The notes under the pieces are model-generated. The model saw nothing but the letters and a program-made list of their open reading frames with translations, searched no databases and was not told the DNA's origin. Both the position numbers and the translations under genes were made by a program. From Streptomyces rugosispiralis (lineage in GTDB: Bacteria > Actinomycetota > Actinomycetes > Streptomycetales > Streptomycetaceae): a DNA stretch of 64,000 nt. Position 1 is the first letter of the stretch, and the number at the start of each line of letters is the position of its first letter. Shown here in pieces: positions 33,240 through 42,521 of this stretch. The stretch spans positions 496,001 through 560,000 of the forward strand of contig NZ_JANIAA010000001.1 in the NCBI RefSeq assembly GCF_024505145.1. Reading direction: 5' to 3'.

Positions 33240-34595
33240 GTGAGCGCATCCGACAATCCGCACGTCCGCCACCACATGGAGCGGCTGGCCGCCGAAGGCA
33301 TCGACGTGGTCCGGGTGACCTATCCCGACCTCATCGGCACCGAGCGCGGCCGGGACGTTCCGCTCGACCACCTGCCCACGGCCTGGGATCACGGACTGGC
33401 CTTCTGCCGCGCCGTGTACCACACCAGCCCCCAGGGCGACGTGGTCCCGGTCTCCGGCGGTTTGGACGCCGGCCTGCCCGACATCTGCGTGCGCCCCGAC
33501 CTCAGCAGCCTGACCCCCTTGCCGTGGGAGCCCGGGGTCGCCACCTGTCTCGGCGATGTCATCGACCCGTCCACGGGACTGCCGTCGCCCGAGTCCCCAC
33601 GCGACATGCTGCGCTCCGTCCTGGACCGCTGGAATGAGCAGGGGCTCCACCCGGTGGTGGGCCCCGAACTGGAGTACTTCCTGTGCGACGCGGCTCAGGA
33701 CACTCCCTCGGGCTGGCGCCGCTACAGCGAGGTCCAGGGCGTCGTCTACACCGCGGGTCTGCGTGCGGACAGCGACAACCACCTGCTGCGCACCCTCCGC
33801 CTGCTGCGCGACATGAACATCGGAGTCAGCAGCGGCAACCACGAGTTCGACGGCTCACAGTTCGAGATCAACCTGACCCACTCGGACGCCATGACCGCCG
33901 CGGACCGCGCCTTCCGCTTCAAGGTGGCGGTCAAGGAACTCGCCCGCAAGGAAGGGCGGCTCGCCACCTTCATGGCCAAGCCCTTCAACGGCGCGGGCGG
34001 CTCGGGCTTCCATCTGCACATGTCCTGCGTGGACGACGAGGGCGCAAACGCCTTCGCCGCACCGTCCGCCCCGGACGGCCTGTCCGCCGCCGCACACCAG
34101 GCGGTGGCCGGTATCCTCGCCCACGCCCCCGCCCTGGCCGCCCTCGCCAATCCGACCGTGAACTCCTACAAGCGCTTCGGTCCCGGCACCCTGGCACCCT
34201 GGCTGATCGACTGGGGCCTGGACAACCGCAGCGCCATGGTCCGCATCCCGCCCGAGCGCGGCGCGGGCTCCCGTCTCGAGCTGCGCCTGGGCGACGCGAG
34301 CGCCAACCCCTACCTGCTCGTCGCCGGGACCCTCGCCGCGGCGCTGCTCGGAGTGGTCGCCGGCGAACAGCCTCCCGCACCGCTCGAGGGATACGGCTAC
34401 GACACCACGAAGTCCTCCGTCCTCCCGATGGACCTGCCCACTGCCCTCGATGCCCTGGAGGCGGACACCGCGCTCACCGAGGTGCTGGGCAAGGACTTCG
34501 TCACCTCATACCTCACGTACAAGCGCGACGAGGTCGCACGCTTCCAACGGCACGTCACCGACTGGGAGTTCACCGAGTACGCCTACCACCTGTGA
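33240..34595 (+). CDS. Glutamine-synthetase-like gamma-glutamyl-amine ligase (PuuA/GlnA3-like)
   Basis: A 451-residue glutamine synthetase-fold protein. The catalytic core shows GPELEYFLCD, GNHEFDGSQFEINLTHSDAM, ARKEGRLATFMAKPFNG, GGSGFHLHMS, NSYKRFGPGTLAPWLIDWGLDN, and RLELRLGDASANPYLL with the Arg/Glu substrate residues. These match PuuA and the Streptomyces GlnA3-type enzymes that ATP-dependently attach glutamate to an amine. It is not a nitrogen-assimilation enzyme: the N-terminal (VRVTYPDLIGTERGRDVPLDH) and context differ. GAGGAGA precedes the GTG at 33240 and decides the start; an ATG at 33114 would overlap the palindrome. It is followed after 19 bases by the P450. The P450 may hydroxylate the gamma-glutamyl amine or an aromatic ring. 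Confidence 0.88.
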   Translation: MSASDNPHVRHHMERLAAEGIDVVRVTYPDLIGTERGRDVPLDHLPTAWDHGLAFCRAVYHTSPQGDVVPVSGGLDAGLPDICVRPDLSSLTPLPWEPGVATCLGDVIDPSTGLPSPESPRDMLRSVLDRWNEQGLHPVVGPELEYFLCDAAQDTPSGWRRYSEVQGVVYTAGLRADSDNHLLRTLRLLRDMNIGVSSGNHEFDGSQFEINLTHSDAMTAADRAFRFKVAVKELARKEGRLATFMAKPFNGAGGSGFHLHMSCVDDEGANAFAAPSAPDGLSAAAHQAVAGILAHAPALAALANPTVNSYKRFGPGTLAPWLIDWGLDNRSAMVRIPPERGAGSRLELRLGDASANPYLLVAGTLAAALLGVVAGEQPPAPLEGYGYDTTKSSVLPMDLPTALDALEADTALTEVLGKDFVTSYLTYKRDEVARFQRHVTDWEFTEYAYHL

Positions 34596-34614
34596 CGCCA
34601 AGGAGCCCACACCC

Positions 34615-35907
34615 ATGACCACTGCCGCCCAGTTCCCGACCGAGGTAATCCGCGAGCCGCTGCCCCTGGCCGACGTCAACCTCGCCGACCTCGACAACTT
34701 CACCGACGGCACGACCCCCTGGCGCATGTTCCACACCCTGCGCCACGAGGACCCCGTCTCTTGGCAGCCCGAGGAGGCCCCCAACTCCGGCTTCTGGTCG
34801 GTCACCCGTCACGCCGACATCGTCCGCGTCGACCGGGACGCGCAGACCTTCACCTCGACCAGGTTCGTCAATCTGGAGGAGCTCGACGACGACCAGATCA
34901 AGAAGCGTGCCTCCATCCTCGAACTCGACGGCATCCGCCACCGCGCTCTGCGCAGCCTTCTGCAGAGGCAGTTCGGCGCGAGCGTCATCAACAGCTACGC
35001 CGACTTCCTGCGCGGCCTGACCGCGACCACCCTGGACGCGGCCCTGGCCAAGGGCACCTTCGACTTCGTCAAGGAGGTCTCCGCCGACTTTCCCATCAAC
35101 GTCCTCGCCCGGCTCCTCGACGTGCCGCCGGAGGACAACCAGCAGCTCATCGACTGGGGCAACCGCATCATCGGCAACACCGACCCCGACTACGCCGACG
35201 TCCTGCTGAACAGCGCGGAGAGCGAGAAGTACCGCCACCTGCCGTTCCGCTCCCCCGCCTCGCTCGAAGTGTTCGAGTACGGGCGTGAGCTGGCCCGGCA
35301 GCGGCGCGGAGGCAACGGCACCGATCTGATCTCCAAGCTGGTCAACGAGACCCCGCGCGACGGCGTCCCGCTCTCCGCGCAGGACTTCGACAATTACTTC
35401 CTGCTGCTGGTGGTGGCCGGCAACGAGACCACCCGCCACACCATCACCCACTCCATGCTGGCCCTGCTCCAGCATCCCGAGCAGCTCGCCCGCCTGCAGG
35501 AGGACTCCTCGCTGATTCCCGCCGCGGTGGAAGAGTTCTTGCGCTGGGCCTCTCCCCTCTACCACTTCCGTCGCACCGCCACGCGCGCCGTCGAACTCGG
35601 CGGCAAGCAGATCAAGGAAGGCGACAAGGTCGTCATGTGGTTCGCGTCCGGCAACCGCGACGAGGAAGTCTTCGGCAACCCGTACGACTTCGACGTCACC
35701 CGCCAGGACAACGACCACATCACCTTCGGCAAGGGCAGCCCCCACCTGTGCCTGGGCAACCTCCTGGCCCGCACCGAGATCCGCATCATGTTCGAGGAGC
35801 TGATCCCGCGCCTGGCAGGCATCAAGCTGGCCGGAGATATCCCGCGGGTGCGCTCCAACTTCGTCAACGGCATCAAGCATCTGCCCGTCGAGGTCACTCT
35901 GGCCTGA
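34615..35907 (+). CDS. Cytochrome P450
   Basis: A 430-residue cytochrome P450. The I-helix oxygen-activation motif is VVAGNETTRHTITHS (AGNETT is seen in CYP125/142/124-like P450s), the ExxR of the K helix is in AAVEEFLRWASP, followed by HFRRTATRAVELGG, and the heme-binding loop is FGKGSPHLCLGNLLAR with the axial Cys. Electrons should come from the divergent ferredoxin and reductase genes. AAGGAG precedes the ATG 19 bases after the ligase gene. In this island it may oxidise an aromatic ring, an amine side chain or the gamma-glutamyl amide; the substrate is unproven. Confidence 0.93.
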   Translation: MTTAAQFPTEVIREPLPLADVNLADLDNFTDGTTPWRMFHTLRHEDPVSWQPEEAPNSGFWSVTRHADIVRVDRDAQTFTSTRFVNLEELDDDQIKKRASILELDGIRHRALRSLLQRQFGASVINSYADFLRGLTATTLDAALAKGTFDFVKEVSADFPINVLARLLDVPPEDNQQLIDWGNRIIGNTDPDYADVLLNSAESEKYRHLPFRSPASLEVFEYGRELARQRRGGNGTDLISKLVNETPRDGVPLSAQDFDNYFLLLVVAGNETTRHTITHSMLALLQHPEQLARLQEDSSLIPAAVEEFLRWASPLYHFRRTATRAVELGGKQIKEGDKVVMWFASGNRDEEVFGNPYDFDVTRQDNDHITFGKGSPHLCLGNLLARTEIRIMFEELIPRLAGIKLAGDIPRVRSNFVNGIKHLPVEVTLA

Positions 35908-36034
35908 CAGTGATTCGCCGGCCGCCGAGTGAGTACGGGGCCGTCCGGCGGTCGGCGATCCACGGAGCAAAGACCGAGGTCAAGCCCCCGGACGACGCTC
36001 AATCCGAGCGGTTTGTGAAAGGGATTGAGGCCCC

Positions 36035-36124
36035 GTGACCGAAACAGCGACACCGGTGACGAGCGGGTTCGAAAGCCTCACCGGCATTTCAGACAGGGAC
36101 GCCACAGGAGGTCAGCGATGGTGA
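36035..36124 (+). CDS. Possible 29-residue leader peptide before the amidohydrolase
   Basis: A GTG at 36035 four bases after GAGG opens a 29-codon frame (VTETATPVTSGFESLTGISD ending GGQRW) whose TGA at 36122-36124 overlaps the amidohydrolase ATG at 36118. The stop/start overlap and ribosome binding site suggest translational coupling. Codon usage is mixed and no similarity is recognised, so it could be chance. Confidence 0.28.
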   Translation: MTETATPVTSGFESLTGISDRDATGGQRW

Positions 36125-36981
36125 GTGCAATCATCGACGCGCGGGCATGCCCGCCGGTTCCGGCTTTTCTGCCGGATCGGACATGGGCCAATTTTTCAGG
36201 CACCCTCGATGGTGTGGCGGCCCGCGGCTGGACAGTTGACGAGTCGATGCGTTCGCCCAGCCTGAGCACGTATCTCGATGACTGCGAGCGGCTCGGCATC
36301 TCACGGGTGGGCCTCACCGCGCGTGTGCCGAACGACCTGTGGGGCGGCCAGGGGAACCCTCCCGTCTTCGACACGGTCGCGCAAAGGCCGGAGCTCTTCT
36401 TCGCCTACGGGGCGATCGACGCGCTGGAAGCCAATCCTGCCGAGGCGGTGCGACAGCTCAAGTCCCGTGGCGCCCGCGGCGTGGTCGTCGAGCCCGGTCT
36501 CGCACGTACCGCCCTGCACATCGACGACCGGTCGGTCGATCCGGTCTATGACGCGTGCCAGTCCGCCGGGCTGCCGTTGCTGCTGATGGGCGGAGGCGAG
36601 ACGGGCCCGGATCTGAGCTACAGCGACCCGCTGCGGCACGAGCGGGTGGCCATCCGCTTCCCACGCCTCCAGATCGTCTACATGCACGGAGGGTGGCCGT
36701 TCGTACAGGCCGCGTCGGGGGTCGCGTTTCGCCGGCCCAACGTGTGGATGATGCCGGACGTGTACTTCCCCGGACTGCCCGGAGAACAGGACTACCTGCT
36801 GGCGATGAAAACGTTTCTGCAGGACCGGTTCTTGTTCGCCAGCAACTACCCGTACTGCCCGTTGGACCAGATAGTCGACCGCTATCACGACTTCGGCCTT
36901 TCCGACGACCTTCTCGCCAAGGTGCTGCACGACAATGCCGAGCGGCTGTTCTTCCCGGGAATCGGCAGTTCAGGGCGCTGA
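36118..36981 (+). CDS. Amidohydrolase family 2 metal-dependent hydrolase
   Basis: A 287-residue TIM-barrel amidohydrolase (Amidohydro_2/ACMS-decarboxylase-like). Supportive pieces are SRVGLTARVPNDLWG, LFFAYGAIDALEANPAEAVRQL, KSRGARGVVVEPGLA, IVYMHGGWPFVQAASG with a metal-ligand His, and FLFASNYPYCPLDQIVDRY with the end Asp. Such enzymes decarboxylate or hydrolyse aromatic or cyclic acids. The ATG at 36118 follows AGGAGG. It starts an operon with the APC permease, mycofactocin-type SDR and a second amidohydrolase. Few of the usual N-terminal HxH residues are visible, so metal content and activity are uncertain. Confidence 0.72.
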   Translation: MVSAIIDARACPPVPAFLPDRTWANFSGTLDGVAARGWTVDESMRSPSLSTYLDDCERLGISRVGLTARVPNDLWGGQGNPPVFDTVAQRPELFFAYGAIDALEANPAEAVRQLKSRGARGVVVEPGLARTALHIDDRSVDPVYDACQSAGLPLLLMGGGETGPDLSYSDPLRHERVAIRFPRLQIVYMHGGWPFVQAASGVAFRRPNVWMMPDVYFPGLPGEQDYLLAMKTFLQDRFLFASNYPYCPLDQIVDRYHDFGLSDDLLAKVLHDNAERLFFPGIGSSGR

Positions 36982-37078
36982 CCGGAAGTGCCCATTCCCA
37001 GCGATCTTCCCGTCGGCGGACATGGGACATCCAGTCTCACACCGGGGGCTCGAACTTTCGATCAGCAAGGAGGACCCC

Positions 37079-38683
37079 ATGAGCGATCAGGTAGGCTCCA
37101 CCGCTCCAGGGGCTGAGCGTGCCCAGCTCATCGAGGGGGATCCGGCCCGCTCGACCGCCACCGCACCGGATGACGGCCGGCTTCGGGGACGAATCGGTGT
37201 GCTGGAACTGACGTTGACAGTGCTGGCGTTCTCGGCGCCCATGGTGGTCGTCACCGGCCCGACACCGTTCGTCATCATCTTCGGGGGTGCCGGCGCGCCT
37301 CTGGCCTTCGTGCTCGCCATGGCCGTGCTGCTGCTGTTCACCGTCGGCTACACCGCGATGACGCGCTACCTGCCCAATCCGGGCGCGTTCTACGCCTATA
37401 TAACAGCGGGCCTCGGCAAGATCGTTGGCCTCGGTTCCAGTTTCCTCGCCCTGTTCGCCTACCTCGCGTTCGGCGTGAGCACCTACGCCTTCTTCGCGGT
37501 GGTCGGCCAGGATCTCGTGGAGACGGTTCTCCACGGGCCGGCGATCCCGTGGTACGTCTACGGACTGGGAGGTATCGCCGCGACAGGCGTCCTGGGCTAC
37601 TTCCGCGTCGATCTGTCGGCAAAGGTGCTGTCGGTCGTGATGGCGTGCGAGGTGCTCCTCGTCGGAGTCTTCGACGGCGCCGTCCTCTGGAAGGGCGGCG
37701 CTGACGGGCCGTCGCTGACACCCTTCACCTGGCATGCGCTGACCTCTGGGTCGGTGGGTCTGGCCGTGCTGTTCGCCGTCATGTGCTTTGTGGGGTTCGA
37801 AGCGACCGCGGTGTTCCGGGAGGAGACCAGAGACCCGCAGCGAACGGTCCCTCGAGCTACGTACCTTTCGGTGGTGTCCATCGGCGTCTTCTATGTCGTT
37901 GCCGCGTGGTGTCTCATCCTGGCCTACGGCACCGACCGCGCCAGGGCGGTGGCGGAGTCCAACTTCGCCGGCATGTTCTCCAGCGCGGCCGCGACCTATC
38001 TCGGCACATGGGCGAGCGACGCCGTTACGGCTCTGGTGGTCACATCGGCCTTCGCGGCCATCCTCGCGGGGCAGAACATCCTGGCCAGGTACTGCCACTC
38101 CCTGAGTGTCGACCGAGTGCTTCCGCCAGGTCTGAGCAAGGTCCACCCGCGACACGGGTCTCCCTGCACCAGCTCACTCACGATCACGGCAGTCATGGCG
38201 GTCGCGTTGTCGATCTCCGCCCTCTCGACCAGTGACATCACGGCTGCCTACAGTCAACTGGCCGGTGCGGCCGCCTTCGCCGTGGTCGTGCTCATGTTCC
38301 TGACCAATCTGTCCGTCGTCTTCTTCTTCAAGAAGAATCGGGATATCGCGGATGCCCCGGCTTGGCACAGGCTGATCGCTCCGGTCCTGAGCGGCGTGGG
38401 CCTGGGGGTGGTCCTGTGGCTCTCCCTGGCCAACTTCACGACCATGACCGGCGGTTCCATGGGCACCGCGATCGCACTTCAGGTGGTGATCTGGGCTGTC
38501 TTCCTCACTGGAATGGCCCTGGCCGCGGTGTACCGATCCAGGCGACCGGACGTATACGCGCGCATCGGCCGGCAGAAGGCTGGGGGATCCGGCCGGCCGG
38601 ATGACAACGGGACGACGAGTTCGGTCAAGAACCCCCCATCCGCAGTCGCCTTCGACGGCGCACTCGGTGGCAGGGATGTGTGA
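37079..38683 (+). CDS. APC-family amino acid/amine permease
   Basis: A 534-residue permease of the amino acid-polyamine-organocation superfamily. The hydrophilic N-terminus (to about 40) precedes 12-14 helices; [21 protein letters not shown] is the conserved first discontinuous helix, [20 protein letters not shown] follows, then [20 protein letters not shown] and [19 protein letters not shown]. Helix count and [10 protein letters not shown] resemble the APA/ACT group, including transporters of amines or amino acids. It follows the amidohydrolase by about 100 bases with AAGGAGG before the ATG. It probably imports the substrate of this operon. Confidence 0.9.
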   Translation: MSDQVGSTAPGAERAQLIEGDPARSTATAPDDGRLRGRIGVLELTLTVLAFSAPMVVVTGPTPFVIIFGGAGAPLAFVLAMAVLLLFTVGYTAMTRYLPNPGAFYAYITAGLGKIVGLGSSFLALFAYLAFGVSTYAFFAVVGQDLVETVLHGPAIPWYVYGLGGIAATGVLGYFRVDLSAKVLSVVMACEVLLVGVFDGAVLWKGGADGPSLTPFTWHALTSGSVGLAVLFAVMCFVGFEATAVFREETRDPQRTVPRATYLSVVSIGVFYVVAAWCLILAYGTDRARAVAESNFAGMFSSAAATYLGTWASDAVTALVVTSAFAAILAGQNILARYCHSLSVDRVLPPGLSKVHPRHGSPCTSSLTITAVMAVALSISALSTSDITAAYSQLAGAAAFAVVVLMFLTNLSVVFFFKKNRDIADAPAWHRLIAPVLSGVGLGVVLWLSLANFTTMTGGSMGTAIALQVVIWAVFLTGMALAAVYRSRRPDVYARIGRQKAGGSGRPDDNGTTSSVKNPPSAVAFDGALGGRDV

Positions 38684-38702
38684 CATGGCAAGGAGAAGCG
38701 AC

Positions 38703-39545
38703 ATGCGTGGTGCGGGAACCAGAACAGCGAAGGGCCGCCTTGATGGCAAGGTCGCCTTTGTCACCGGCGCGGCCGGGGGCCTCGGCCGAAGCCACATTCG
38801 GCGGTTGGCGGAGGAAGGCGCCGACCTGGTCATCGTGGACATCTGCCGGCCGATCGACACGGTGCCCTATCCGCTCTCGACCCCGGCCGAGCTGACGGAG
38901 GCGGTCAGTGAGGCTGAGGCGCTGGGACGCCGCGTTGTCGCGAGGCAGTCGGATGTCCGGGACCGAGAGGCGCTGCAGGCCGCTTTTGACACCGGTCTGG
39001 CGGAGTTCGGGCACATCGACGTCGTCGTGGCGAACGCCGGGATCGCACCGATGCTGGTCCAGGACCGCGCCGAGGCGTGGCAGGACGTGATCGATGTCAA
39101 CCTCACCGGCACGTTCAACACGGTCGAGGTGGCGATTCCGAGCATGGTGGCGGCCGGGCAAGGCGGCTCCATCGTCATCATCAGCTCGACCGCGGGTCTG
39201 GCCGGGATCGGCGGAGCCAGTAACGGTGGCCTCGGCTATGCGGCGTCGAAGCACGGCGTCGTCGGTCTGATGCGGTCCTACGCGAACAACCTGGCGCATG
39301 ACGGCATCCGCGTCAATTCGGTGCATCCGACGGGTGTGGCCACGCGGATGATCGCCGACCCGGCCATCCTGGAGTTCGTGGCACAGGACCCTTCCCTGTC
39401 GCACGAGGCGCCGAACGCACTCGACGTCGACACGATCGAACCGGTTGACGTCTCGAACGCGGTTCTGTGGCTCGCTTCCGATGAGGCCCGCTACGTGACC
39501 GGGGTGACCCTCCCCGTGGACGCCGGCTTCATCAACCGTAAATGA
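38703..39545 (+). CDS. Mycofactocin-coupled SDR oxidoreductase
   Basis: A 280-residue SDR of the mycofactocin-dependent type. The first segment [20 protein letters not shown] has the cofactor glycines, then [20 protein letters not shown] and [14 protein letters not shown], which are signature pieces of that group; the catalytic YxxxK is [14 protein letters not shown] and the end is [18 protein letters not shown]. In these enzymes the nicotinamide stays bound and is recycled through the redox peptide mycofactocin. AAGGAG at 38690-38695 selects the ATG at 38703 over the one at 38685. It is placed between permease and amidohydrolase, so it oxidises an alcohol in that pathway. The mycofactocin genes should be elsewhere in the genome. 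Confidence 0.9.
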   Translation: MRGAGTRTAKGRLDGKVAFVTGAAGGLGRSHIRRLAEEGADLVIVDICRPIDTVPYPLSTPAELTEAVSEAEALGRRVVARQSDVRDREALQAAFDTGLAEFGHIDVVVANAGIAPMLVQDRAEAWQDVIDVNLTGTFNTVEVAIPSMVAAGQGGSIVIISSTAGLAGIGGASNGGLGYAASKHGVVGLMRSYANNLAHDGIRVNSVHPTGVATRMIADPAILEFVAQDPSLSHEAPNALDVDTIEPVDVSNAVLWLASDEARYVTGVTLPVDAGFINRK

Positions 39546-39556
39546 GGAGATATGCC

Positions 39557-41203
39557 ATGACTCAAAGCCACCCGGATCTGATCCTGCACTCGGGGCGGGT
39601 CAAGACCCCCTCGGGCTGGGCTCAGGCGCTGTCCGTCACCGGCGGAGTGATCGACCGGGTCGGATGCGACGAGGAAGTTCTCCGCGACCGCGGCACCGAC
39701 ACCCAGGTGATCCATCTGGCCGGAGACGTCGTCCTGCCCGGTCTGCACGATCTCCACGTCCACCCGATCTATGCCGGTATCAGGCAGCGGCGATGCCGAA
39801 TCCCACAGGGCTCGAACCTGGAAGAGACCCTGCGCATCGTCAAGGAGTACGCGGACGCCGCCGAGCCTGGCGAATGGGCTCTCGGTGGGCAGTGGGACGT
39901 GCACGCTCTCGGATGCGTCCCGAACCGGCACATGCTCGACTCCGTCGCGCCGGACGTCCCCGTTCAGCTGGAGGACACCAGCGGGCACAGCTCCTGGGCC
40001 AACAGTGCCGCGCTCGCGAGGGCCGGCATCTCCGCGGAGACGCCTGACCCCGAGGGCGGCATCTTCGAGCGGGACGCGGCCGGTGAGCCGACCGGGATCC
40101 AGCGGGAGACGGCGGCCCACCTCCTTGCGGAGGCAGCCCCGAAGCCGAACGGTCCCGAGGTCGAGTCGGCTCTCGTATGGTCGCTCAATGAGATGCTGTC
40201 CTTCGGAATCACCTCGTTCACCGAAGCGGCGCTCGGCTTCACAGCCGGCTCACGGATCGAGATGGCAGCCTACGCGGCGCTCGCTCGTCGGGCGGAGATC
40301 AAGCAACGCGTACGCGTGTGTACGACCTGGTCGCCGGACGACGCCGAAGCCAACGAGATGATCGAGAGGCGTAATTTCTTCGCGTTCGAACGGCTCGTGC
40401 CCGACGGGATCAAGATCTTCCTCGACGGTGTGCCCACCGACGGCCACACCGCCGCGATGATCGAACCCTATGCCGACACCGTGAAGGGCCGCGACGACCA
40501 CGCCAGCCGACACGGAATGCTGCAGATCCCGGCCGAGGTCCTGAACGATGCCGTCGCCCGTTTCGATCGCATGGGCCTGACGGTGAAGTTCCACGCGGCC
40601 GGCGACGCCGCCGTGAGAGCTGCCCTCGACGCCATCGGCGTCGCTCGTGAGCGGAACGGATTCGGTCCGCAGATGCACAACGTCGGCCACTGCACGTTCG
40701 TCGCGAAGACGGACATCGAGCGTGCGTCCCGCATCGGCGCGACATTCGAGGTCTCGCCGTATCTGTGGCAGCCCGCGCCCATCTGCTCCGACATCGCCTC
40801 CGCTGTCGGGCCGGAAACCATTGAACGAGTGTGGCCGATCCGCGAGATGCTCGACGCCCACGCACTGGTCGTGCCGGGATCGGACTGGTCGGTGGTGCCA
40901 TCAGTGAATCCCTGGGCGGCCATCGAGACACTCGTCACTCGCCAAGAGCCGGGTGGGAGCGCCGAGTCCTTCGGTCCGTCTCAGGGGATCACTCTCGAGC
41001 AGGCACTCGAGATCTTCACCGTCAACGCCGCCCGGCAGGAAGGAGCGGCCGACCGCATCGGCACCATCGAGCCCGGCCTGCTCGCCGACATCATCGTGGT
41101 CGACCAGAACCCGTTCGAGGTGCCCATCACCCAGGTGCATGCGACCGAGGTGAAGCTGACGCTGGTCGAGGGCGAGATCGTGTTCGACCGGCGCCCTGCC
41201 TGA
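39557..41203 (+). CDS. Amidohydrolase family 3 (YtcJ-like) protein
   Basis: A 548-residue amidohydrolase of the N-substituted formamide deformylase/YtcJ group. It has the metal motif LPGLHDLHVHPIYAG, DTSGHSSWANSAALARAG, FGITSFTEAALGF, KIFLDGVPTDGHTAAMIEPY, VKFHAAGDAAVRAALDAI with the family's second His, and PGSDWSVVPSVNPWAAIE. These members cleave formamides, lactams or carbamates using zinc. GAGGAG precedes the ATG. It closes the operon with amidohydrolase, permease and SDR. The substrate is unknown. Confidence 0.88.
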   Translation: MTQSHPDLILHSGRVKTPSGWAQALSVTGGVIDRVGCDEEVLRDRGTDTQVIHLAGDVVLPGLHDLHVHPIYAGIRQRRCRIPQGSNLEETLRIVKEYADAAEPGEWALGGQWDVHALGCVPNRHMLDSVAPDVPVQLEDTSGHSSWANSAALARAGISAETPDPEGGIFERDAAGEPTGIQRETAAHLLAEAAPKPNGPEVESALVWSLNEMLSFGITSFTEAALGFTAGSRIEMAAYAALARRAEIKQRVRVCTTWSPDDAEANEMIERRNFFAFERLVPDGIKIFLDGVPTDGHTAAMIEPYADTVKGRDDHASRHGMLQIPAEVLNDAVARFDRMGLTVKFHAAGDAAVRAALDAIGVARERNGFGPQMHNVGHCTFVAKTDIERASRIGATFEVSPYLWQPAPICSDIASAVGPETIERVWPIREMLDAHALVVPGSDWSVVPSVNPWAAIETLVTRQEPGGSAESFGPSQGITLEQALEIFTVNAARQEGAADRIGTIEPGLLADIIVVDQNPFEVPITQVHATEVKLTLVEGEIVFDRRPA

Positions 41204-41311
41204 GCTTCCTGACCGCCGGATCAGCCGATCGAGGCCCACTTCGGACCCCTGCGGTACCCGCGAAGCCGCGGCCCGACCCCAGTTGTCAGTGGTCGCTGCG
41301 ACGATGGCCGG

Positions 41312-42337
41312 ATGACCTCCACGATCTTTGAGCGGCTCCGATCCGGCGGCTTCGAGCAGGCGCTGTTCAGCCACGACACCGAGACCGGGCTGCGATCCCT
41401 TGTTGTCAGCCACGACACCACGCTCGGCCCCGCGCTGGGCGGCGTCCGCATGTACCCGTACGAGGACGAGACCGCCGCTCTCGAAGACGGCCTGCGCCTC
41501 GCGCAGGCCATGACCCTCAAAGCCGCGGCCGCGGGCCTCGATCTCGGCGGCGGCTGGAGCGTCATCATCGGTGATCCGGCACGTGACAAGACCGAGGCAC
41601 TGCTGCGTGCCCACGGCCGCTTCATCGCCACCCTCGGCGGGCGTTTCATCCCCGTCAACGACGTCGGCACCACGCAGGCCGACCTGAAGGTGATCGGCAC
41701 CGAAGCCGCACCGGTCTGCGCCGACGGCGACCCCTCTCCCATGACGGCGCTCGGTGTCCTCGAAGGGATACGGGCGTGTCTGCGCGCCACCGGTGGCGAC
41801 GGGGATCTGCGGGGCGTGCGGGTGTGCGTACAAGGCGCGGGCAACGTGGGCGCCGCGCTCGCCCGTCTTCTGGCGGCGGAGTCCGCGGAACTGCTGGTGT
41901 CCGACACCAACGCTCGACGAGCCGATGCCGTCGCCCAAACCGTTGGAGCGCGCGTCATCGACCCCGCGACCGCGGTCGTCGCCGAGTGCGATGTTCTCGC
42001 TCCCTGTGCCCTCGGAGGCGTCGTCGACGACCGCACGCTGCAGGAGCTGCGCTGCCGGATCATCGCGGGCGGCGCGAACAATGTGCTCGCCGCCCCCGGG
42101 CACGCCGCCGCGCTCGAGGCCCGCGGAATCCTCTACGCACCCGACTTCTGCGTCAACGCGGGCGGCTTGATCTTCCTCGAGGAGCGGCTCCTCGGCCATG
42201 ACAACGCTCGGGCGGAGCACCGGGTCCGTCAGGTCGGCGAGCGCGTGGCGACGGTCATCGAGCATGCCCGTCGCTCCGGTGTGTCCCCGACGGAGGCCGC
42301 GCTCTCGCTGGCCAGGGCACGGCTCCGCCCTCACTGA
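41312..42337 (+). CDS. Leu/Phe/Val-dehydrogenase homologue lacking the catalytic Lys
   Basis: A 341-residue protein of the branched/aromatic amino acid dehydrogenase family. The family blocks are present: LGPALGGVRMYPY, AMTLKAAAAGLDLGGG, GRFIPVNDVGTTQADL, the Rossmann VCVQGAGNVGAALARLL, APCALGGVVDDRT and RIIAGGANNVL, then DFCVNAGGLI. The normal GGGK motif, whose Lys is the catalytic base, reads GGGW here (Trp codon 41555-41557). Lys70 in MTLKAA and the NDVGTT Asp are kept. Without the base, oxidative deamination should be poor, so the protein may have changed activity. It stands alone, with the promoter after the amidohydrolase gene. Confidence 0.88.
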   Translation: MTSTIFERLRSGGFEQALFSHDTETGLRSLVVSHDTTLGPALGGVRMYPYEDETAALEDGLRLAQAMTLKAAAAGLDLGGGWSVIIGDPARDKTEALLRAHGRFIATLGGRFIPVNDVGTTQADLKVIGTEAAPVCADGDPSPMTALGVLEGIRACLRATGGDGDLRGVRVCVQGAGNVGAALARLLAAESAELLVSDTNARRADAVAQTVGARVIDPATAVVAECDVLAPCALGGVVDDRTLQELRCRIIAGGANNVLAAPGHAAALEARGILYAPDFCVNAGGLIFLEERLLGHDNARAEHRVRQVGERVATVIEHARRSGVSPTEAALSLARARLRPH

Positions 42338-42521
42338 CGCGCCCTGTCTCAGGCGTTTCCGGTGGATGGTGCGGCAGTCGGAGTGGTGTGATGTGGTGTG
42401 GTACTCGTCGAGCAGTCCGCCAAGTACCTGTCGGCGCCTGCCCGTGACAGCGGGCAGGGGGATGACGTTCGAGTGGTCGTCGACCCTGCGGTGCGGGCGG
42501 TAGACCTGAGCGGCACAGGTA

